A DNA stretch of 64,000 nucleotides from Odiellus spinosus (lineage: Eukaryota; Arthropoda; Arachnida; Opiliones; Phalangiidae): positions 12,945,459 to 13,009,458 of the forward strand of contig OY987233.1 in assembly GCA_963920705.1 (NCBI GenBank), given 5' to 3'. A program made the position numbers and the translations under genes. Shown here piece by piece: positions 13,436-28,100 of this stretch (positions within the stretch are counted from its first letter, which is position 1; each line of letters opens with the position of its first letter). Under the pieces are notes generated by a model. It did not search any database and was not told the DNA's origin. It saw only the letters and a program-made list of their open reading frames with translations.

Positions 13436-16433
13436 TTTACAGGGGGTGTATTTATTATTTTTATTTACAGGGGGTGTATTTATTATTTTTATTTTTTTAC
13501 AGGGGGTGTATTTATTTTTTTTATTTTTTTACAGGGGGTGTATTTATTATTTTTATTTTTTTTACAGGGGGTGTATTTATTATTTTTATTATTTACAAGG
13601 GGTATATTTATTATTTTTATTTTTTACAATCTCAATTTTCCAAATCTCAATTTTCCAAATCTTAATTTTCCAAATTTCAATTTTCCAAATCTCAATTTTC
13701 CAAACCTCAATTTTCCAAACCTCAATTTTCCAAACCTTTTTTTACAGGGGGTGTATTTATTATTTTTATTTTTTTACAGGGGGTGTATTTATTATTTTTA
13801 TTTTTTTACAGGGGGTGTATTTATTATTTTTATTTTTTTACAGGGGGTGTATTTATTATTTTTATTTTTTTACAGGGGGTGTATTTATTATTTTTATTTA
13901 CAGGGGGTGTATTTATTATTTTTATTTACAGGGGGTGTATTTATTATTTTTATTTTTTTACAGGGGGTGTATTTATTATTTTTATTTTTTTACAGGGGGT
14001 GTATTTATTATTTTTATTTTTTTACAGGGGGTGTATTTATTATTTTTATTTACAGGGGGTGTATTTATTATTTTTATTTTTTTACAGGGGGTGTATTTAT
14101 TATTTTTATTTTTTTACAGGGGGTGTATTTATTATTTTTATTTTTTTTACAGGGGGTGTATTTATTATTTTTATTTACAGGGGGTGTATTTATTATTTTT
14201 ATTTTTTTACAGGGGGTGTATTTATTTTTTTTATTTTTTTACAGGGGTGTATTTATTATTTTTATTTTTTTTACAGGGGGTGTATTTATTATTTTTATTT
14301 TTTTACAGGGGGTGGATTTATTATTTTTATTTTTTTACAGGGGGTGGATTTATTATTTTTATTTTTTTACAGGGGGTGAATTTATAATTTTTATTTTTTT
14401 TACAGGGGGTGTATTTATTATTTTTATTATTTACAAGGGGTATTTTTATTATTTTTATTTTTTACAATCTCAATTTTCCAAATCTCAATTTTCCAAATCT
14501 CAATTTTCCAAATCTCAATTTTCCAAATTTCAATTTTCCAAATTTCAATTTTCCAAATTTCAATTTTCCAAATTTCAATTTTCCAAATTTCAATTTTCCA
14601 AATTTCAATTTTCCAAATTTCAATTTTCCAAATTTCAATTTTCCAAATTTCAATTTTCCAAATTTCAATTTTCCAAATTTCAATTTTCCAAATTTCAATT
14701 TTCCAAATTTCAATTTTCCAAATTTCAATTTTCCAAATCTCAATTTTCCAAATCTCAATTTTCCAAATCTCAATTTTCCAAATCTCAATTTTCCAAACCT
14801 CAATTTTCCAAACCTCAATTTTCCAAACCTCAATTTTCCAAACCTTTTTTTACAGGGGGTGTATTTATTATTTTTATTTTTTACAGGTGGTGTATTTATT
14901 ATTTTTATTTTTTTACAGGGGGTGTATTTATTATTTATATTTTTTTACAGGGGGTGTATTTATTATTTTTATTTTTTTACAGGGGGTGTATTTATAATTT
15001 TTATTTTTTACAGGGGGTGTATTTATTATTTTTATTTTTTTACAGGGGGGTGTATTTATTATTTTTATTTTTTTACAGGGGGTGTATTTATTATTTTTAT
15101 TTACAGGGTGTGTATTTATTATTTTTATTTTTTTACAGGGGGTGTATTTATTATTTTTATTTTTTTACAGGGGGTGTATTTATTATTTTTATTTTTTTAC
15201 AGGGGGTGGATTTATTATTTTTATTTTTTTACAGGGGGTGTATTAATTATTTTTATTTTTTTACAGGGGGTGTATTTATTATTTTTATTTTTTTTACAGG
15301 GGGTGTATTTATTATTTTTATTTTTTTACAGGAGGTGTATTTATTATTTTTATTTTTTTACAGGAGGTGTATTTATTATTTTTATTTTTTTACAGGGCGT
15401 GTATTTATTATTTTTATTTTTTTACAGGGGGTGGATTTATTATTTTTATTTTTTTACAGGGGGTGTATTAATTATTTTTATTTTTTTACAGGGGGTGTAT
15501 TTATTATTTTTATTTTTTTTACAGGGGGTGTATTTATTATTTTTATTATTTACAAGGGGTATATTTATTATTTTTATTTTTTACAATCTCAATTTTCCAA
15601 ATCTCAATTTTCCAAATCTCAATTTTCCAAATCTCAATTTTCCAAATCTCAATTTTCCAAATCTCAATTTTCCAAATCTCAATTTTCCAAATCTCAATTT
15701 TCCAAACCTCAATTTTCCAAACCTCAATTTTCCAAACCTCAATTTTCCAAACCTCAATTTTCCAAACCTCAATTTTCGAAACCTCAATTTTCCAAACCTA
15801 TTTTTACAGGGGGTGTATTTATTATTTTTATTTTTTTACAGGGGGTGTATTTATTATTTTTATTTTTTTACAGGGGGTGTATTTATTATTTTTATTTTTT
15901 TACAGGGGGTGTATTTATTATTTTTATTTTTTTACAGGGGGTGTATTTATAATTTTTATTTTTTTACAGGGGGTGTATTTATAATTTTTATTTTTTTACA
16001 GGGGGTGTATTTATTATTTTTATTTTTTTACAGGGGTGTATTTATTATTTTTATTTTTTTACAGGGGGTGTATTTATTATTTTAATTTTTTTACAGGGGG
16101 TGTATTTATTATTTTAATTTTTTTACAGGGGGTGTATTTATTTTTATTTTTTTACAGGGGGTGTATTTATTTTTATTTTTTTACAGGGGGTGTATTTATA
16201 ACAATTTTTTACAGGGGGTGTATTTATAATTTTTATTTTTTTACAGGGGGTGTATTTATAATTTTTATTTTTTTACAGGGGGTGTATTTATTATTTTTAT
16301 TTTTTTACAGGGGGTGTTTTTATTATTTAATTTTAAACAGGGGGTGTATTTATAATTTTTATTTTTTTCAGGGGGTGTATTTATAATCTTTATTTTTTTA
16401 CAGGGGGTGTATTTATTATTTTTATTTTTACAC
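13436..16433 (+). repeat. Inner left arm: 31/32-bp blocks with 15-bp arrays
   Basis: Mostly 32-bp units with seven T in the homopolymer, interrupted by pure 15-bp arrays at about 13629-13735, 14466-14845 and 15590-15808. The 14466 array is dominated by an AAATTTCAATTTTCC variant. Towards the centre the 32-bp units become irregular, with ATTTATAATTTT and shortened ATTTATTTTTA forms. Confidence 0.85.
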
Positions 16434-16465
16434 CCTCTGTAAAAAAAATAAAAATAATAAATACA
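16400..16465. other. Orientation switch of the giant inverted repeat
   Basis: The last plus-oriented unit (ACAGGGGGTGTATTTATT, then T-rich) runs directly into TTTTTACACCCTCTGTAAAA, the first unit in reverse orientation, near 16,430. There is essentially no spacer, so the arms could form a nearly loopless hairpin. To the left the plus strand is T/G-rich; to the right it is A/C-rich. Confidence 0.85.
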
Positions 16466-17766
16466 CCCCCTGTTAAAAATAAAATAATAAATACACCCCC
16501 TGTAAAAAAATAAAAATAATAAATACACCCCCTGTAAAAAAAAATAAAAATTATAAATACACCCCATGTAAAAAAATAAAAATTATAAATACACCCCCTG
16601 TAAAAAATAGTTATAAATACACCCCCTGTAAAAAAATAAAAATAATAAATACACTCCCTGTAAAAAAATAAAAATAATAAATACACCCCTGTAAAAAAAT
16701 TGAAATAATAAATACACCCCCTGTAAATAAATTAAAATAATAAATACTCCGCCTGTAAAAAAAGATTTGGAAAATTGAGATTTGGAAAATAGAGATTTGG
16801 AAAATAGATTTGGAAAATAGATTTGGAAAATTGAGATTTGGAAAATTGAGATTTGGAAAATTGAGATTTGGAAAATTGAGATTTGGAGAATTGAGATTTG
16901 GAGAATTGAGATTTGGCAAATTGTGATTTTTGAGATTTGGAAAATTGAGATTTTTGAGATTTGGAAAATTGAGATTTTTGAGATTTGGAAAATTGAGATT
17001 TTTGAGATTTGGAAAATTGAGATTTTTGAGATTTGGAAAATTGAGATTTTTGAGATTTGGAAAATTGAGATTTTTGAGATTTGGAAAATTGAGATTTTTG
17101 AGATTTGGAAAATTGAGATTTTTGAGATTTGGAAAATTGAGATTTTTGAGATTTGGAAAATTGAGATTTTTGAGATTTGGAAAATTGAGATTTTTGAGAT
17201 TTGGAAAATTGAGATTTTTGAGATTTGGAAAATTGAGATTTTTGAGATTTGGAAAATTGAGATTTTTGAGATTTGGAAAATTGAGATTTTTGAGATTTGG
17301 AAAATTGAGATTTTTGAGATTTGGAAAATTGAGATTTTTGAGATTTGGAAAATTGAGATTTTTGAGATTTGGAAAATTGAGATTTTTGAGATTTGGAAAA
17401 TTGAGATTTTTGAGATTTGGAAAATTGAGATTTTTGAGATTTGGAAAATTGAGATTTTTGAGATTTGGAAAATTGAGATTTTTGAGATTTGGAAAATTGA
17501 GATTTTAAAAAATAAAAATAATAAATACACCCCCTGTAAATAATAAATACACCCCCTGTAAAAAAATTAAAATAATAAATACACCCCCTGTAAAAAAATT
17601 AAAATAATAAATACACCCCATGTAAAAAAATAAAAATAATAAATACACCCCCTGTAAAAAAATAAAAATAATAAATACACCCCCTGTAAAAAAATAAAAA
17701 TAATAAATACACCCCCTGTAAAAAAATAAAAATAATAAATACACCCCCTGTAAAAAAAAAATAAAA
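16434..17766 (-). repeat. Inner right arm: 32-bp, 15-bp and 24-bp blocks
   Basis: Reverse-oriented 32-bp units (16434-16758), a short 14/15-bp array (16760-16922), a homogeneous 24-bp array (16923-17505) and further 32-bp units. The 32/15/24 order and its boundary variants recur about 4.0 kb further on (20680-21780), indicating duplication within the arm. Confidence 0.85.
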
Positions 17767-20558
17767 ATTATAAATACACCCCTCTAAAAAAATAAAAATA
17801 ATAAATACACCCCCTGTAAAAAAATAAAAATAATAAATACACCCCCTGTAAAAAAATAAAAATAATAAATACACCCCCTTTAAAAAAAGGTTTGGAAAAT
17901 AGAGGTTTGGAAAATTGAGGTTTGGAAAATTGAGATTTGGAAAATTGAGGTTTGGAAAATTGAGATTTGGAAAATTGAGATTTGGAAAATTGAGATTTGG
18001 AAAATTGAGATTTGGAAAATTGAGATTTGGAAAATTGAGATTTGGAAAATTGAGATTTGGAAAATTGAGATTGTAAAAAATAAAAATAATAAATACACCC
18101 CTGTAAAAAAAATAAAAATAATAAATACATCCCCTGTAAAAAAAAATAATAAATACACCACTGTAAAAAAATAAAAATAACAAATACACCCCCTGTAAAA
18201 AAATAAAAATAACAAATACACACCCTGTAAAAAAAAATAATAAATACACCCCCTGTAAAAAAATAAAAATAATAAATACACCCCATGTAAAAAAATAAAA
18301 ATAATAAATACACCCCCTGTAAAAAAATAAAAATGATAAATACACCCCCTGTAAAAAAATAAAAATAATAAATACACCCCCTGTAAAAAATAAAAATAAT
18401 AAATACACCCCCTGTAAAAAAATAAAAATAATAAATACAGCCATTGTAAAAAAATAAAAATAATAAATACACCCCCTGTAAAAAAATAAAAATAATAAAT
18501 ACACCCCCTGTAAAAAAAGGTTGGGGAAATTGAGGTTGGGAAAATTGAGGTTGGGAAAATTGAGGTTTGGAAAATTGAGGTTTGGAAAATTGAGGTTTGG
18601 AAAATTGAGGTTTGGAAAATTGAGGTTTGGAAAATTGAGGTTTGGAAAATTGAGGTTTGGAAAATGGAGATTTGGAAAATTGAGATTTGGAAAATTGAGA
18701 TTGTAAAAAATAAATATAATAAATACACCCCCTGTAAAAAAATAAAAAAACAAATACACCCCCTGTAAAAAAATAAAAATAACAAATACACCCCCTGTAA
18801 AAAAATAAAAATAAATACACCCCCTGTAAAAAAATAAAAATAAATACATCCCCTGTAAAAAAATAAAAATAACAAATACACCCCCTGTAAAAAAATAAAA
18901 AAACAAATACACCCCCTGTAAAAAAATAAAAATAACAAATACACCCCCTGTAAAAAAATTGAAATAATAAATACACCCCCTGTAAAAAAAATAAAAATAA
19001 TAAATACACCCCCTGTAAAAAAATAAAAATAATAAATACACCCCCTGTAAAAAAATAAAAATAATAAATACACCCCCTGTAAAAAAATAAAAATAATAAA
19101 TACACCCCCTGTAAAAAAATAAAAATAATAAATACACCCCCTGTAAAAAAAAAATAAAAATTATAAATACACCCCTCTAAAAAAATAAAAATAATAAATA
19201 CACCCCCTGTAAAAAAATAAAAATAATAAATACACCCCCTGTAAAAAAATAAAAATAATAAATACACCCCCTTTAAAAAAAGGTTTGGAAAATAGAGGTT
19301 TGGAAAATTGAGGTTTGGAAAATTGAGGTTTGGAAAATTGAGATTTGGAAAATTGAGATTTGGAAAATTGAGATTTGGAAAATTGAGATTTGGAAAATTG
19401 AGATTTGGAAAATTGAGATTTGGAAAATTGAGATTTGGAAAATTGAGATTTGGAAAATTGAGATTGTAAAAAATAAAAATAATAAATACACCCCTGTAAA
19501 AAAAATAAAAATAATAAATACATCCCCTGTAAAAAAAAAATAATAAATACACCACTGTAAAAAAATAAAAATAACAAATACACCCCCTGTAAAAAAATAA
19601 AAATAACAAATACACACCCTGTAAAAAAAAATAATAAATACACCCCCTGTAAAAAAATAAAAATAATAAATACACCCCATGTAAAAAAATAAAAATAATA
19701 AATACACCCCCTGTAAAAAAATAAAAATGATAAATACACCCCCTGTAAAAAAATAAAAATAATAAATACACCCCCTGTAAAAAATAAAAATAATAAATAC
19801 ACCCCCTGTAAAAAAATAAAAATAATAAATACAGCCATTGTAAAAAAATAAAAATAATAAATACACCCCCTGTAAAAAAATAAAAATAATAAATACACCC
19901 CCTGTAAAAAAAGGTTGGGGAAATTGAGGTTGGGAAAATTGAGGTTGGGAAAATTGAGGTTTGGAAAATTGAGGTTTGGAAAATTGAGGTTTGGAAAATT
20001 GAGGTTTGGAAAATTGAGGTTTGGAAAATTGAGGTTTGGAAAATTGAGGTTTGGAAAATTGAGGTTTGGAAAATGGAGATTTGGAAAATTGAGATTTGGA
20101 AAATTGAGATTGTAAAAAATAAATATAATAAATACACCCCCTGTAAAAAAATAAAAAAACAAATACACCCCCTGTAAAAAAATAAAAATAACAAATACAC
20201 CCCCTGTAAAAAAATAAAAATAAATACACCCCCTGTAAAAAAATAAAAATAAATACATCCCCTGTAAAAAAATAAAAATAACAAATACACCCCCTGTAAA
20301 AAAATAAAAAAACAAATACACCCCCTGTAAAAAAATAAAAATAACAAATACACCCCCTGTAAAAAAATTGAAATAATAAATACACCCCCTGTAAAAAAAA
20401 TAAAAATAATAAATACACCCCCTGTAAAAAAATAAAAATAATAAATACACCCCCTGTAAAAAAATAAAAATAATAAATACACCCCCTGTAAAAAAATAAA
20501 AATAATAAATACACCCCCTGTAAAAAAATAAAAATAATAAATACACCCCCTGTAAAAA
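17767..20558 (-). repeat. Higher-order repeat, 1.396 kb x2, right arm
   Basis: Two nearly identical copies. ACACCCCTCTAAAAAA occurs at about 17777 and 19173, the GGTTGGGGAAATTGAGG array start at 18519 and 19913, and the AAAAATGATAAATAC variant once per copy. Offsets are 1394-1397 bp. Each copy holds two 15-bp arrays separated by 32-bp units, including AACAAATAC variants. Confidence 0.9.
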
Positions 20559-22150
20559 AATAAAAATAATAAATACATCCCCTGTAAAAAAATAAAAATA
20601 ATAAATACATTCCCTGTAAAAAAATAAAAATAATAAATACACCCCCTGTAAAAAAATAAAATAATAAATACACCCAATGTAAAAAAATTAAAATAATAAA
20701 TACACCCCCTGTAAAAAAATTAAAATAATAAATACACCCCCTGTAAATAAATTAAAATAATAAATACTCCCCCTGTAAAAAAAGATTTGGAAAATTGAGA
20801 TTTGGAAAATAGAGATTTGGAAAATAGAGATTTGGAAAATAGAGATTTGGAAAATAGAGATTTGGAAAATAGAGATTTGGAAAATAGAGATTTGGAAAAT
20901 AGAGATTTGGAAAATAGAGATTTGGAAAATAGAGATTTGGAAAATAGAGATTTGGAAAATAGAGATTTGGAAAATAGAGATTTGGAAAATTGAGATTTGG
21001 AAAATTGAGATTTGGAAAATTGAGATTTGGCAAATTGAGATTTTGAGATTTGGCAAATTGAGATTTTTGAGATTTGGAAAATTGAGATTTTTGAGATTTG
21101 GAAAATTGAGATTTTTGAGATTTGGAAAATTGAGATTTTTGAGATTTGGAAAATTGAGATTTTTGAGATTTGGAAAATTGAGATTTTTGAGATTTGGAAA
21201 ATTGAGATTTTTGAGATTTGGAAAATTGAGATTTTTGAGATTTGGAAAATTGAGATTTTTGAGATTTGGAAAATTGAGATTTTTGAGATTTGGAAAATTG
21301 AGATTTTTGAGATTTGGAAAATTGAGATTTTTGAGATTTGGAAAATTGAGATTTTTGAGATTTGGAAAATTGAGATTTTTGAGATTTGGTAAATTGAGAT
21401 TTTTGAGATTTGGAAAATTGAGATTTTTGAGATTTGGAAAATTGAGATTTTTGAGATTTGGAAAATTGAGATTTTTGAGATTTGGAAAATAGAGATTTTT
21501 GAGATTTGGAAAATTGAGATTTTTGAGATTTGGAAAATTGAGATTTTTGAGATTTGGAAAATTGAGATTTTTGAGATTTGGAAAATTGAGATTTTTGAGA
21601 TTTGGAAAATTGAGATTTTTGAGATTTGGAAAATTGAGATTTTTGAGATTTGGAAAATTGAGATTTTTGAGATTTGGAAAATTGAGATTTTTGAGATTTG
21701 GAAAAATTGAGATTTTTGAGATTTGGAAAACTGAGATTGTAAAAAATAAAAATAATAAATACACCCCCTGTAAATAATAAAAATAATAAATACACCCCTG
21801 TTAAAAAATTAAAATAAATACACCCCCTGTAAAAAAATAAAAATAATAAATACACCCCCTGTAAAAAAATAAAAATAATAAATACACCCCCTGTAAAAAA
21901 ATAAAAATAATATATACACCCCCTGTAAAAAAAGGTTTGGAAAATGGAGGTTTGGAAAATGGAGGTTTGGAAAATGGAGGTTTGGAAAATTGAGTTTTGG
22001 AAAATTGAGATTGTAAAAAAATAAAAATAATAAATACACCCACTGTAAAAAAGTAAAAATAATAAATACACCCCCTATAAAAAAATAAAAATAATAAATA
22101 CACCCCATGTAAAAAAATAAAAATAATAAATACACCCCTGTAAAAAAAAA
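20559..22150 (-). repeat. Right arm: 32-bp, 15-bp and 24-bp blocks
   Basis: 32-bp units, a 15-bp array rich in GGAAAATAGAGATTT (20781-21040), a 24-bp array (21041-21740), then 32-bp units and a short GGAAAATGGAGGTTT array (21931-22010). Confidence 0.85.
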
Positions 22151-25100
22151 TAAAAATTATAAATACACCCCTGTAAAAAAATAAAAATAATAAATACACC
22201 CCCTGTAAAAAAATAAAAATAATAAATACACCCCCTTTAAAAAAAGGTTTGGAAAATTGAGGTTTGGAAAATTGAGGTTTGGAAAATTGAGGTTTGGAAA
22301 ATTGAGGTTTGGAAAATTGAGGTTTGGAAAATTGAGGTTTGGAAAATTGAGATTTGGAAAATTGAGATTGTAAAAAATAAAAATAATAAATACACCCCCT
22401 GTAAAAAAATGAAAAAACAAATACACCCCCTGTAAAAAAATAAAAATAACAAATACACCCTATGTAAAAAAATAAAAATAATAAATGCACCCCCTGTAAA
22501 AAAATAAAAATAATAAATACACCCCCTGTAAAAAAATAAAAATAAATACATCCCCTGTAAAAAAATAAAAATAACAAATACACCCCCTGTAAAAAAATAA
22601 AAAACAAATACACCCCCTGTAAAAAAATAAAAATAACAAATACACCCCCTGTAAAAAAATAAAAATTATAAATACACCCCCTGTAAAAAAATAAAAATAA
22701 TAAATACACCCCCTGTAAAAAAATAAAAATAATAAATACACCCCCTGTAAAAAAATAAAAATAATAAATACACCCCCTGTAAAAAAAATAAAAATAATAA
22801 ATACACCCCCTGTAAAAAAATAAAAATAATAAATACACCCCCCTGTAAAAAAATAATAATAAATACACCCCCTGTAAAAAAATAAAAATAATAAATACAC
22901 CCCCTGTAAAAAAATAAAAATAATAAATACACCCCCTGTAAAAAAAGGTTTGGAAAATTGAGGTTTGGAAAATTGAGGTTGGGAAAATTGAGGTTGGGAA
23001 AATTGAGGTTGGGAAAATTGAGGTTGGGAAAATTGAGGTTGGGAAAATTGAGGTTTGGAAAATTGAGATTTGGAAAATTGAGATTTGGAAAATTGAGATT
23101 TGGAAAATTGAGATTGTAAAAAATAAAAATAATAAATACACCCCCTGTAAAAAAATAAAAAAACAAATACACCCCCTGTAAAAAATTAAAAATAACAAAT
23201 ACACCCCCTGTAAAAAAATAAAAATAAATACACCCCCTGTAAAAAAATAAAAATAAATACATCCCCTGTAAAAAATAAAAATAACAAATACACCCCCTGT
23301 AAAAAAATAAAAAAACAAATACACCCCCTGTAAAAAAATAAAAATAATAAATACACCCCCTGTAAAAAAATAAAAATAATAAATACACCCCCTGTAAAAA
23401 AATAAAAATAATAAATACACCCCCTGTAAAAAAATAAACATAATAAATACACCCCCTGTAAAAAAATAAAAATAATAAATACACCCCCTGTAAAAAAATA
23501 AAAATAATAAATACACCCCCTGTAAAAAAATAAAAATAATAAATACACCCCCTGTAAAAAAATAAAAATAATAAATACACCCCCTGTAAAAAAATAAAAA
23601 TAATAAATACACCCCCTGTAAAAAAAGGTTTGGAAAATTGAGGTTTGGAAAATTGAGGTTGGGAAAATTGAGGTTGGGAAAATTGAGGTTGGGAAAATTG
23701 AGGTTGGGAAAATTGAGGTTGGGAAAATTGAGGTTGGGAAAATTGAGGTTGGGAAAATTGAGGTTGGGAAAATTGAGGTTGGGAAAATTGAGGTTGGGAA
23801 AATTGAGGTTGGGAAAATTGAGGTTGGGAAAATTGAGGTTGGGAAAATTGAGGTTGGGAAAATTGAGGTTGGGAAAATTGAGGTTTGGAAAATTGAGGTT
23901 TGGAAAATTGAGGTTTGGAAAATTGAGATTTGGAAAATTGAGATTTGGAAAATTGAGATTTGGAAAATTGAGATTGTAAAAAATAAAAATAATAAATACA
24001 CCCCCTGTAAAAAAATAAAAAACAAATACACCCCCTGTAAAAAAATAAAAATAACAAATACACCCCCTGTAAAAAAATAAAAATAATAAATACACCCCCT
24101 GTAAAAAATAAAAATAAATACATCCCCTGTAAAAAAATAAAAATAACAAATACACCCCCTGTAAAAAAATAAAAAAACAAATACACCCCCTGTAAAAAAA
24201 TAAAAAACAAATACACCCCCTGTAAAAAAATAAAAATAACAAATACACTCCCTGTAAAAAAATAAAAATAATAAATACACCCCCTGTAAAAAAATAAAAA
24301 TAATAAATACACCCCCTGTAAAAAAATAAAAATAATAAATACACCCCCTGTAAAAAAATAAAAATAATAAATACACCCCCTGTAAAAAAATAAAAATAAC
24401 AAATACACCCCCTGTAAAAAAATAAAAACAAATACACCCCCTGTAAAAAAATAAAAAAACAAATACACCCCCTGTAAAAAAATAAAAATAACAAATACAC
24501 CCCCTGTAAAAAAATAAAAATTATAAATACACCCTCTGTAAAAAAAATAAAAATAATAAATACACCCCCTGTAAAAAAATAAAAATAATAAATACACCCC
24601 CTGTAAAAAAATAAAAATAATAAATACACCCCCTGTAAAAAAAATAAAAATAATAAATACACCCCCTGTAAAAAAATAAAAATAATAAATACACCCCCTG
24701 TAAAAAAATAAAAATAATAAATACACCCCCTGTAAAAAAATAAAAATAATAAATACACCCCCTGTAAAAAAATAAAAATAATAAATACACCCCCTGTAAA
24801 AAAATAAAAATAATAAATACACCCCCTGTAAAAAAAGGTTTGGAAAATTGAGATTTGGAAAATTGAGATTTGGAAAATTGAGATTTGGAAAATTGAGATT
24901 TGGAAAATTGAGATTTGGAAAATTGAGATTTGGAAAATTGAGATTTGGAAAATTGAGATTTGGAAAATTGAGATTTGGAAAATTGAGATTTGGAAAATTG
25001 AGATTTGGAAAATTGAGATTTGGAAAATTGAGATTTGGAAAATTGAGATTTGGAAAATTGAGATTGTAAAAAATAAAAATAATAAATACACCCCCTGTAA

Positions 25101-28100
25101 AAATAATAAAAATAATAAATACACCCCCTGTAAAAAAAATAAAAATAATAAATACATCCCCTGTAAAAAAAAAAAATAATAAATACACCCCCTGTAAAAA
25201 AATAAAAATAATAAATACACCCCCTGTAAAAAAATAAAAATAATAAATACACCCCCTGTAAAAAAATAAAAATAATAAATACACCCCCTGTAAAAAATAA
25301 AAATAATAAATACACCCCCTGTAAAAAAATAAAAATAATAAATACACCCCCTGTAAAAAAATAAAAATAATAAATACACCCCCTGTAAAAAAATAAAAAT
25401 AATAAATACACCCCCTGTAAAAAAATAAAAATAATAAATACACCCCCTGTAAAAAAAAGGTTGGGGAAATTGAGGTTGGGAAAATTGAGGTTGGGAAAAT
25501 TGAGGTTGGGAAAATTGAGGTTGGGAAAATTGAGGTTTGGAAAATTGAGGTTTGGAAAATTGAGGTTTGGAAAATTGAGGTTTGGAAAATTGAGGTTTGG
25601 AAAATTGAGGTTTGGAAAATTGAGGTTTGGAAAATTGAGGTTTGGAAAATTGAGGTTTGGAAAATTGAGGTTTGGAAAATTGAGGTTTGGAAAATTGAGG
25701 TTTGGAAAATTGAGGTTTGGAAAATTGAGGTTTGGAAAATTGAGGTTTGGAAAATTGAGGTTTGGAAAATTGAGGTTTGGAAAATTGAGGTTTGGAAAAT
25801 TGAGGTTTGGAAAATTGAGGTTTGGAAAATTGAGGTTTGGAAAATTGAGGTTTGGAAAATTGAGGTTTGGAAAATGGAGATTTGGAAAATTGAGATTTGG
25901 AAAATTGAGATTGTAAAAAATAAAAATAATAAATACACCCCCTGTAAAAAAATTAAAAAACAAATACACCCCCTGTAAAAAAATAAAAATAACAAATACA
26001 CCCCCTGTAAAAAAATAAAAATAAATACACCCCCTGTAAAAAAATAAATACATCCCCTGTAAAAAAAATAAAAATAACAAATACACCCCCTGTAAAAAAA
26101 TAAAAAAACAAATACACCCCCTGTAAAAAAATAAAAATAACAAATACACCCCCTGTAAAAAAATAAAAATTATAAATACACCAACTGTAAAAAAATAAAA
26201 ATAACAAATACACCCCCTGTAAAAAAAAAAAAAATAATAAATACACCCCCTGTAAAAAAATAAAAATAATAAATACACCCCCTGTAAAAAAATAAAAATA
26301 ATAAATACACCCCCTGTAAAAAAATAAAAATAATAAATACACCCCCTGTAAAAAAATAAAAATTATAAATACACCCCCTGTAAAAAAATAAAAATAATAA
26401 ATACACCCCCTGTAAAAAATAAAAATAATAAATACACCCCCTGTAAAAAAATAAAAATTATAAATACACCCCCTGTAAAAAAATAAAAATAATAAATACA
26501 CCCCCTGTAAAAAAATAAAAATAATAAATACACCCCCTGTAAAAAAAGGTTGGGGAAATTGAGGTTGGGAAAATTGAGGTTGGGAAAATTGAGGTTGGGA
26601 AAATTGAGGTTTGGAAAATTGAGGTTTGGAAAATTGAGGTTTGGAAAATTGAGGTTTGGAAAATTGAGGTTTGGAAAATTGAGGTTTGGAAAATTGAGGT
26701 TTGGAAAATTGAGGTTTGGAAAATTGAGGTTTGGAAAATTGAGGTTTGGAAAATTGAGGTTTGGAAAATTGAGGTTTGGAAAATGGAGATTTGGAAAATT
26801 GAGATTTGGAAAATTGAGATTGTAAAAAATAAAAATAATAAATACACCCCCTGTAAAAAAATAAAAATAACAAATACACCCCCTGTAAAAAAATAAAAAT
26901 TATAAATACACCCCCTGTAAAAAAATAAAAATAATAAATACACCCCCTGTAAAAAAATAAAAATAATAAATACACCCCCTGTAAAAAATAAAAATAATAA
27001 ATACACCCCCTGTAAAAAAAGGTTGGGAAAATTGAGGTTGGGAAAATTGAGGTTGGGAAAATTGAGGTTGGGAAAATTGAGGTTTGGAAAATTGAGGTTT
27101 GGAAAATTGAGGTTTGGAAAATTGAGATTTGGAAAATTGAGATTTGGAAAATTGAGATTTGGAAAATTGAGATTTGGAAAATTGAGATTTGGAAAATTGA
27201 GGTTTGGAAAATTGAGATTTGGAAAAATGAGATTTGGAAAATTAAGATTTGGAAAATTGAGATTTGGAAAATTGAGATTGTAAAAAATAAAAATAATAAA
27301 TACACCCCCTGTAAAAAAATAAAAATAACAAATACACCCCCTGTAAAAAAATAAAAATAACAAATACACCCCCTGTAAAAAATAAAAATAACAAATACAC
27401 CCCCTGTAAAAAAATAAAAAAACAAATACACCCCCTGTAAAAAAATAAAAATAACAAATACACCCCCTGTAAAAAAATAAAAATAACAAATACACCCCCT
27501 GTAAAAAAATAAAAATAATAAATACACCCCCTGTAAAAAAATAAAAATAATAAATACACCCCCTGTAAAAAAATAAAAATAATAAATACACCCCCTGTAA
27601 AAAAATAAAAATAATAAATACACCCCCTGTAAAAAATAAAAATAATAAATACACCCCCTGTAAAAAAATAAAAATAAAAAATACACCCCCTGTAAAAAAA
27701 GGTTTGGAAAATTGAGGTTGGGAAAATTGAGGTTGGGAAAATTGAGGTTTGGAAAATTGAGGTTTGGAAAATTGAGGTTTGGAAAATTGAGGTTTGGAAA
27801 ATTGAGGTTTGGAAAATTGAGGTTTGGAAAATTGAGGTTTGGAAAATTGAGGTTTGGAAAATTGAGGTTTGGAAAATTGAGGTTTGGAAAATTGAGGTTT
27901 GGAAAATTGAGGTTTGGAAAATTGAGGTTTGGAAAATTGAGGTTTGGAAAATTGAGGTTTGGAAAATTGAGATTTGGAAAATTGAGATTGTAAAAAATAA
28001 AAATAATAAATACACCCCCTGTAAAAAAAATAAAAATAATAAATACACCCCCTGTAAAAAAATAAAAATAATAAATACACCCCCCTGTAAAAAAATAAAA

